A DNA stretch of 20,404 bases from CANRIN01 sp964493515. Its GTDB lineage: Bacteria; Bacillota; Clostridia; Oscillospirales; JAAYOS01. A program made the translations under genes and the position numbers. Below, one piece after another: positions 15,840-20,404 of the stretch (its first letter is position 1; each line of letters begins with the position of its first letter). The stretch spans positions 1-20,404 of the forward strand of contig CAZBNJ010000026.1 in assembly GCA_964493515.1 (NCBI GenBank). Reading direction: 5' to 3'. The notes beneath the pieces are model-generated. The model worked only from the letters and a program-made list of their open reading frames with translations. It did not search any database and had not been told where the DNA came from.

Positions 15840-15868
15840 ATTTTAGCATAGTTTCAAATAAATTGCAA
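15840..15868 (-). promoter_or_regulatory. Promoter of the metalloprotease-lipoprotein unit
   Basis: On the minus strand, -35 TTGCAA (15868-15863), a 17-base spacer and -10 TAAAAT (15845-15840) with an upstream TG (extended -10). It leaves a leader of nearly 100 bases before the ATG at 15743. Confidence 0.7.
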
Positions 15869-15873
15869 CAATA

Positions 15874-15885
15874 GAAAACGTTTTC
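15874..15885. promoter_or_regulatory. Perfect palindrome resembling a CcpA cre site
   Basis: GAAAACGTTTTC is a perfect 12-bp palindrome with CG at its centre. It lies 5 bases upstream of the protease -35 box. With its flanks (AGAAAACGTTTTCA) it differs from the cre consensus TGNAARCGNWWWCA only at the first base. It could bind CcpA or another LacI-family regulator. Assignment to CcpA is inference. Confidence 0.5.
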
Positions 15886-15962
15886 ATAAAAATATTTTTA
15901 AGAGCGTTTTATTGCAGTTCGCGGCGCAGGTTTGAAGCCAAAGAACGAAAATAAATAAGGGG

Positions 15963-15991
15963 TTGAATTTTCCCGCGCGTTCGCGTATAAT
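15963..15991 (+). promoter_or_regulatory. Sigma-A promoter for the zinc-ribbon gene
   Basis: -35 TTGAAT (15963-15968), a 17-base spacer and consensus -10 TATAAT (15986-15991) lie about 67 bases before the ATG at 16058. Confidence 0.85.
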
Positions 15992-16057
15992 CAATACAGA
16001 ATATGCGGCGATTTTGTTTGCCGCAAGAATTGCATACATAGAATGGAGAGTTGGAAT

Positions 16058-16699
16058 ATGGCAAAGTTTTGCACCAAGTGCGGCGCGCAGATGGAGGACG
16101 ATGCGCAGTTCTGCCCGGCTTGCGGCGCCAAGACTGCTGAGCAGCAGTCGCAGGGCACGCAGCAGCAGACCTACACCGAGCCGAATCAGCAGCCGAATCA
16201 GGGTCAGCAGCAGACGTGGGAGCAGCCCAACCAGAATCAGCAGACATGGGACCAGAAGGTGAATCAGGGCGCGCAGAACTTCGCGAAGGCGACCCAGATG
16301 AACGACTACACCAACAACTTCCACCCGAACGACATCGGATACAACAAGGGATATTCGGTGCTCAGCTACATCGGGATACTCGTGCTCATCCCGTTTCTGT
16401 CGCAGCGCGGCAAGGGCTCGCCCTACACCCGCTTCCACGCGATACAGGGTATGTATCTGTTCCTGTGCAACATCGCGCTGAGCATCGTCAATATGCTGCT
16501 TGGACTTATCCGCATAAACGAGAGCTACTTCGGCGTGGTCATTTACAGCTATGTGCCGATGCCGGTGCGTATCATCCAGGTGCTTATCTCGATAGTTTCG
16601 CTCACCTACATTATCCTCGGCATCGTGTTTGCGGCGACCGGTCAGGCGAAGGATCTCCCGCTTGTCGGAAAGCTTCGCAGGCTCGGCTGGTTCAAATAA
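16058..16699 (+). CDS. Zinc-ribbon membrane protein with Q/N-rich linker (DUF4870-like)
   Basis: This 213-residue protein starts with a zinc ribbon, CTKC and CPAC (C5, C8, C19, C22). A Gln/Asn-rich linker (about 28-70) follows, containing a repeated QPNQ-QQTW unit. The membrane domain (about 98-195) has three to four hydrophobic segments, with SPYTRFHAIQGMYL between the first two, typical of the DUF4870/Tic20-like family. The function of this family is unknown. The ATG at 16058 is chosen over the in-frame ATG at 16043 because GGAGAG lies 7 bases before it. The stop codon overlaps the start of the methyltransferase gene as TAATG. Confidence 0.88.
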   Translation: MAKFCTKCGAQMEDDAQFCPACGAKTAEQQSQGTQQQTYTEPNQQPNQGQQQTWEQPNQNQQTWDQKVNQGAQNFAKATQMNDYTNNFHPNDIGYNKGYSVLSYIGILVLIPFLSQRGKGSPYTRFHAIQGMYLFLCNIALSIVNMLLGLIRINESYFGVVIYSYVPMPVRIIQVLISIVSLTYIILGIVFAATGQAKDLPLVGKLRRLGWFK

Positions 16700-17517
16700 T
16701 GAGCGATACAATGAGAGGGACGGGTCACGACTCGTCCCTTTTTGTTTGCCCGGTGTGCGGACAGCCGCTTGAGTGCGACGACCGAACGCTCCGCTGTCCG
16801 AGCGGACACAGCTTTGACCGCGCGAAGAGCGGGTATGTGAATCTCATCGCGGGCCGCGCGCCGAAGCTCGAGCCGGACAGCCGCGAGATGGTGGCGGCAC
16901 GGGTCGCGATATTTTCGCGAGGAAGATACGCCGAGCTGAAGCGCGCTCTCGGCGATATCGCGCGGAAATACTGCCGCGGGGCGCTGCTCGACGCCGGCTG
17001 CGGCGAAGGCTATTTCATGGAGGACGCCGCGCGCGAGTTCCGAACGGCGGGAGTCGACCTCTCTAAATTCGCGGCGGACGCGGCGGCAAAACGACTGCGC
17101 GACGCGGCGGAGATAGCGGTCGCGAGCGTGTACAAGCTGCCGATCGCCGACCGCTCGATATCGCTCGTGCAGAACATCTTCTCGCCCTACTGCGGCGCGG
17201 AGTTCAGGCGAGTGCTCGTCGACGGGGGAACGCTGGTCGTGGCGTCGCCGTCATCGCGCCATCTGGCGGAGCTGAAGGCGATAGTCTACGACGAACCGCC
17301 GTCCGCCGAACCGCGCGAGCACAAGTTGGACGGCTTCCGACTGCTGGAGGAGCGCGAGATAGCGGCATCCGAGGCGCTGGATGGGACGGAAGTGCGCGCC
17401 CTGTTCGCTATGACCCCGCACTCGCGGTCGCACGCCGCGCATCCCGAGCGACTGGACGCAGTCGACGCGCTGGCGGTGACCACAGGATTTGATGTGGCGG
17501 TATACGAAAAAGAATAG
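16699..17517 (+). CDS. rlmA: 23S rRNA (guanine-N1)-methyltransferase, RlmA family
   Basis: This is a SAM-dependent methyltransferase of the RlmA(I)/RlmA(II) type, which methylates N1 of G745 or G748 in helix 35 of 23S rRNA. The 272 residues start with a zinc finger, CPVCGQPL plus LRCPSGHSFD (C17, C20, C33, H37). A linker with DSREMVAARVAIFSRGRY follows. The Rossmann fold has motif I LLDAGCGEGYF (97-106) and the acidic end of beta-2 at D120 (GVDLSK). The sequence does not decide between the G745 and G748 subtypes. The start at 16699 overlaps the previous stop by one base. An ATG at 16711 is the only other option, because no later start precedes the zinc finger. A terminator-like hairpin falls inside codons 6-15. 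Confidence 0.88.
   Translation: MSDTMRGTGHDSSLFVCPVCGQPLECDDRTLRCPSGHSFDRAKSGYVNLIAGRAPKLEPDSREMVAARVAIFSRGRYAELKRALGDIARKYCRGALLDAGCGEGYFMEDAAREFRTAGVDLSKFAADAAAKRLRDAAEIAVASVYKLPIADRSISLVQNIFSPYCGAEFRRVLVDGGTLVVASPSSRHLAELKAIVYDEPPSAEPREHKLDGFRLLEEREIAASEALDGTEVRALFAMTPHSRSHAAHPERLDAVDALAVTTGFDVAVYEKE
16716..16743 (+). terminator. Intrinsic terminator inside the start of the methyltransferase gene
   Basis: The stem AGGGACGGGT/ACTCGTCCCT (10 bp, one G-U) around CACG is followed by TTTTT. It would end the zinc-ribbon transcript shortly after its stop, yet it lies within codons 6-15 of the next gene. Translation through this region would be expected to prevent hairpin formation. Confidence 0.75.
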
Positions 17518-17549
17518 TGGAGAAAAACAGACTGTTTGACGAGAAAACC

Positions 17550-18440
17550 ATGAATATTGAAGAGATAAAGCGCGAAATTGAGAAGAAATATCGGCTGCGC
17601 GTCGATGAGCTGAACCTCATCCGCGAGTCGGGCAGCGTCGCGTATGAGCTGTGCTGCGGCGGTCGGAGGTACTTCCTCCGCGTGCTGAAAGCGGCATTTC
17701 CGCACGCGTCCCGCGTCGCGCTGGATGTGCAGCTGTACCTTGAGGCGCAAGGATTTCCGGTCACGCACATAGTGCGCACGACAGACGGCACTCCTTTGGC
17801 AGAGACCGCCGCGGGAGCGCTTGTGCTCTACGATTTTGTCGAGGGTGAGGAGACCGACCCGGAGCGCGACGCGGAGGAGGTCGGCGAGCTGGTCGGGCGT
17901 ATGCACAGCTTGATGCGCGGCTACTCGGGCGAGCTTCCCGCCTGCGAGCGGGAATACTATGTCGACAGGTATCTTTCGATATTGCGCGCAAAAAGCTACG
18001 CAAAAGCGGACAGATTTGCCGAAAAAGGTGATAAAGCGTGGAGAGAAGTTGTGAATCTGCCGCGCGGATTTTGCCGCGGCGATCTGTACAGCGGCAACAC
18101 GATGCGCGCCGACGGCGGGGTGCTGCTGCTCGACTTCGACACCGCCTGCCGCAGCTTTCCGATGTACGATGCGATGGTCTACTGCAATCGCACAAATTGT
18201 TTTGAATTTGACCCGAATGGACGCAAAAACACACATAAAACATTTGAAAAGTTTCTGCGCGGTTATCGAAAACACTCCGAATTTTCTTCGGCGGAGATAG
18301 GCGCGCTGGACAGCCTTGTCGCGGTATACCACTTCGCGGTGCAGGCAAACGTCATCGAGAGCTTCGGGCTCGACTGCGTGGACGAGGTGTTCTTCGACAG
18401 GCAGCTCGATTGGCTTGAGCGCTGGGTCTCGGGGGAATGA
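17550..18440 (+). CDS. APH-fold phosphotransferase / kinase
   Basis: This is a roughly 296-residue member of the aminoglycoside phosphotransferase/choline kinase-like superfamily. The N-lobe contains RRYFLRVLK, and the hinge is LVLYDFVEGEE. The catalytic loop reads CRGDLYSGN, where the family usually has HGDLHPGN, so the first His is Arg and the second is Tyr. The catalytic Asp and the Mg-binding Asn remain. The metal-binding segment LLLDFDTA is intact. The substrate is unknown, and resistance should not be inferred. The ATG at 17550 gives a natural N terminus. A GTG at 17517 overlapping the methyltransferase stop would add 11 residues, and neither start has a strong ribosome binding site. 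The stop directly abuts the stop of feoB on the other strand. Confidence 0.82.
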   Translation: MNIEEIKREIEKKYRLRVDELNLIRESGSVAYELCCGGRRYFLRVLKAAFPHASRVALDVQLYLEAQGFPVTHIVRTTDGTPLAETAAGALVLYDFVEGEETDPERDAEEVGELVGRMHSLMRGYSGELPACEREYYVDRYLSILRAKSYAKADRFAEKGDKAWREVVNLPRGFCRGDLYSGNTMRADGGVLLLDFDTACRSFPMYDAMVYCNRTNCFEFDPNGRKNTHKTFEKFLRGYRKHSEFSSAEIGALDSLVAVYHFAVQANVIESFGLDCVDEVFFDRQLDWLERWVSGE

Positions 18441-20252
18441 TCAGGTCACCCACATTGCGACGAGGTGCACCACCGACGCGGCGGCGTAAGCGAGGATGAG
18501 CTGTCCCGCAAGCGCCGCCGCTACCCATTTTACGCTGCGAAGCTCGCGAGCCATCGCCGCGAGGGCGCTCACGCACGGCGTGTACAGCGCGCAGAACGCG
18601 ATGAACGCGCACGCCGACGCCGGTGAGAACGCTGCGGTAAGAGCGTCGGCAAGCGGCAGGGGAGCGTAGAGCACCGCCATCGTGCTGACCACGCCCTCCT
18701 TGGCGACAAGCCCGCTCAGCAGCGCCACCGCAGCGCGCCAGTCGCCAAACCCGAGCGGCGCGAATATCGGAGCTATCGCCCGACCCAGGTCGGCGAGGAT
18801 GCTCTCGCTCGTGTCGACGAGCCGGAATTGCGCGTTGAATCGTCCGAGCGCCCACACGAGCACACTCATTAAGAATATAAGCGTTCCCGCGCGCACAAGG
18901 AACTCTTTGACCCTTGACACGAGCCGCTTCGCGACATTTTCAAGCCTGGGCGGGCGGTAGGGGGGAAGCTCGAGCAGGAAGGCCGACCGACCCTTGCCGC
19001 CGACCGAAGCCATCACCGCCGACGCGCCGAGCGTGACCACTATGCCGAGCGCGTAGACAGCGATAGCGGCGGTGCGCCGATGCGCCGAGAAGAACGCCGA
19101 GATGAACACCGCGTACACCGCCCACCGCGCGGCGCAGGAGATGAACGGCGCGACCGCGCAGCAGCGTCGGCGCACCCGATCGTCGCCTATCGTGCGCGAG
19201 GACAGCTCCGCCGCGACGGTGCAGCCAAAGCCCATCATCAGCGGTAGAAAGCTCGCGCCGTCCAGCCCGAACGCGCGCAGCGGACGGTCGGCTATCAGCG
19301 CGGCGCGGGCCATGTAGCCGCTGTCCTCCAACAGCCCGAGACAGAGGAACAGCAGCGCTATCTGCGGCAGGAACACCACCACGCCGCCCACTCCGCCGAG
19401 CGCGCCGTCGATAAGCAGCGAGCGCAGCAGCTCGGGCGCGCCAAGCGAGGACAGCCATCGCTCGAGCAGTGGCGCGAAGTCGTCGAATATCAGGCCGTCC
19501 AGCGCCTGGGTCAGCAGATTTCCGAACCGTCCAAAGGTGACGAAAAACACCGCCGCCATGACGAGCACAAATATCGGTATCGCGGTGAAGCGACCGAGCA
19601 GCACACGGTCGGCGCGGTCGGACGCGGTCGGGCGCGACGGGGGTCGGCGAAGGCAGTCGCCGAGTATCCGGTCGATCTCGCGGAATCGTCGCTCCGCGGC
19701 GGCTATGTACTCCTCGTCGGACAGGGCTTCGGGCGGGCGTATCAGCCGCGCGCGCCGAACGGAGAGCAGACTCTCGGCAGAGCGCAGCAGCTCGTCCAGA
19801 CCGTCGCCCCTTGGCGCGCACACGCCCACGACCGGTACGCCGAGCGACTTTGACAGCCGCTTCAGGTCGAGCGATATGCCCGACTTTGCCGCCTCGTCCA
19901 GCATACCGACGGCGAGAACGGTCGGTATCCCGAGCTCGAGCAGCTCGAGTGTGAGCGCAAGCCCGCGCTCGGGACAGCCGCTGTCCAGCAGGTTTATCAC
20001 CGCGTCGGGCGGATCGTTTATCAGGAAATCCCGCGCCACCCGCTGCTCGGGAGTGCTTCCCGCGAGCGAATAGATGCCGGGCAGGTCGTATATCTCGACG
20101 CGCGTGCCGCGTGACAGCCGTGCGGCGGCGCTCTTCATCTCAACGGTCACTCCAGGATAGTTGCCCACCCGCTCGTCCCCGCCGACGAGCTTGTTGTACA
20201 GCGTGGTCTTGCCGCAGTTCGGATTTCCGGCGAGCGCGATGCGCGCGGTCAT
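18441..20252 (-). CDS. feoB: Ferrous iron transporter FeoB, short and divergent
   Basis: FeoB imports Fe(II) across the cytoplasmic membrane and is gated by an N-terminal G domain. The 603 residues are shorter than the common 650-800. G1 GNPNCGKTT (9-17), G2 around T36 in NYPGVTVE and G3 DLPG (56-59) are intact. G4 reads GMLDEA at 116-121 where NMxDEA is usual, so the guanine-reading Asn is Gly. The membrane domain has about eight or more hydrophobic segments. The two gate motifs are GFGCTVAAE (341-349; usual GCNVPA) and FISCAARWAVY (370-380; usual SCxARLPVY), keeping both Cys but losing the prolines. The second gate and C-terminal LSGLVAKEGVVSTMAVLY is normal. The ATG overlaps the feoA stop by 4 bases. 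It is probably functional, but GTP affinity or metal choice could differ. Confidence 0.93.
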   Translation of the reverse strand: MTARIALAGNPNCGKTTLYNKLVGGDERVGNYPGVTVEMKSAAARLSRGTRVEIYDLPGIYSLAGSTPEQRVARDFLINDPPDAVINLLDSGCPERGLALTLELLELGIPTVLAVGMLDEAAKSGISLDLKRLSKSLGVPVVGVCAPRGDGLDELLRSAESLLSVRRARLIRPPEALSDEEYIAAAERRFREIDRILGDCLRRPPSRPTASDRADRVLLGRFTAIPIFVLVMAAVFFVTFGRFGNLLTQALDGLIFDDFAPLLERWLSSLGAPELLRSLLIDGALGGVGGVVVFLPQIALLFLCLGLLEDSGYMARAALIADRPLRAFGLDGASFLPLMMGFGCTVAAELSSRTIGDDRVRRRCCAVAPFISCAARWAVYAVFISAFFSAHRRTAAIAVYALGIVVTLGASAVMASVGGKGRSAFLLELPPYRPPRLENVAKRLVSRVKEFLVRAGTLIFLMSVLVWALGRFNAQFRLVDTSESILADLGRAIAPIFAPLGFGDWRAAVALLSGLVAKEGVVSTMAVLYAPLPLADALTAAFSPASACAFIAFCALYTPCVSALAAMARELRSVKWVAAALAGQLILAYAAASVVHLVAMWVT

Positions 20253-20404
20253 AGCAGCTCCACCGCGTCCGCGTCCCGCCTGCGCAGCGCCAGACGGTAG
20301 CCGCGCACCGACAATATCATTGGGTCGCCGAGCGGCGCGGAGCCGATGACCTTCACCGCCGCGCCGGAAGTCAGTCCCATGTCCGCCAGCCGTCGAACGG
20401 AGGG
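20249..20404 (-). CDS. feoA: FeoA family protein, partial (runs off the right edge)
   Basis: The last 51 residues of a small SH3-like FeoA protein are present: RRLADMGLTSGAAVKVI, then APLGDPMILSVRGYRLALRR and DADAVELL. The pattern G-L-x-x-G, P-L-G-D-P, V-R-G-x-x-L-A-L-R is diagnostic. Its stop overlaps the feoB start as ATGA, which indicates translational coupling. FeoA is a small cytoplasmic accessory of FeoB. The N terminus and the promoter lie outside the window, so no Fur/DtxR site can be examined. Confidence 0.92.
   Translation of the reverse strand, partial: PSVRRLADMGLTSGAAVKVIGSAPLGDPMILSVRGYRLALRRRDADAVELL

Larger units (their letters stand above)
15744..16057. other. 314-base divergent intergenic region
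   Basis: No gene is seen here. It is AT-rich on the left and holds two divergent promoters (minus at 15840-15868, plus at 15963-15991), a 12-bp palindrome at 15874-15885, and a leader hairpin with arms TGCGGC (16004-16009) and GCCGCA (16020-16025) in the plus-strand transcript. The base composition changes within this region, from the AT-rich island to the GC-rich flank. Confidence 0.7.

Noticed and set aside
1..20404. CRISPR array, insertion sequences or prophage genes
   Set aside because: No regularly spaced repeats, transposase, integrase or phage structural gene was seen on either strand.

Overview
The window looks like a chromosomal segment of a GC-rich member of the Clostridia (Bacillota), probably a gut-type lineage. 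The evidence is: strong AGGAGG-type ribosome binding sites; TTGACA/TATAAT-type promoters with 17-bp spacers; a methionine-gamma-lyase/aluminium-resistance family gene fused into a ruvCAB operon; a YitT-family membrane protein; and a divergent type IIA topoisomerase pair of the kind seen in Clostridia. No phage, integrase, transposase or CRISPR array is visible. The taxonomic placement is inferred from protein families, not from a marker gene.

Layout. Bases 1-10824 are almost entirely minus strand. Reading in the direction of transcription, the first unit is a GyrB/ParE-like subunit, a small Zn-dependent phospholipase C-like protein, a GyrA/ParC-like subunit and a YitT-like membrane protein. 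A promoter at about 5033-5061 then starts a second unit: a PLP-dependent lyase-family gene, ruvC, ruvA, ruvB and glmM, with short gaps or overlaps. A tRNA-Pro(UGG) with its own promoter and an encoded CCA follows. At 10889-10966 two promoters lie back to back, one for the topoisomerase unit and one for a plus-strand esterase that ends at a bidirectional terminator. Next, on the minus strand, come an aldo/keto reductase with two 4Fe-4S motifs and a translationally coupled but broken transglutaminase-like gene.

Bases 14065-15760 form an AT-richer island that differs from its neighbours in composition and codon choice. It encodes a secreted metzincin (matrixin-like) protease, whose signal peptide is split by an apparent one-base frameshift, and directly downstream a lipoprotein with two similar domains that resemble the NTR/TIMP pattern. 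A strong promoter and a palindrome resembling a CcpA cre site lie upstream. The pairing of a matrixin-like protease with a TIMP-like lipoprotein is the most unusual observation in the window.

The right part carries a plus-strand group: a zinc-ribbon membrane protein, an RlmA-type 23S rRNA methyltransferase and an APH-fold kinase. An intrinsic terminator lies inside the first codons of the methyltransferase. This group converges stop-to-stop on a minus-strand feoA-feoB ferrous iron transport operon. The feoB is short and divergent, and feoA runs off the right edge.
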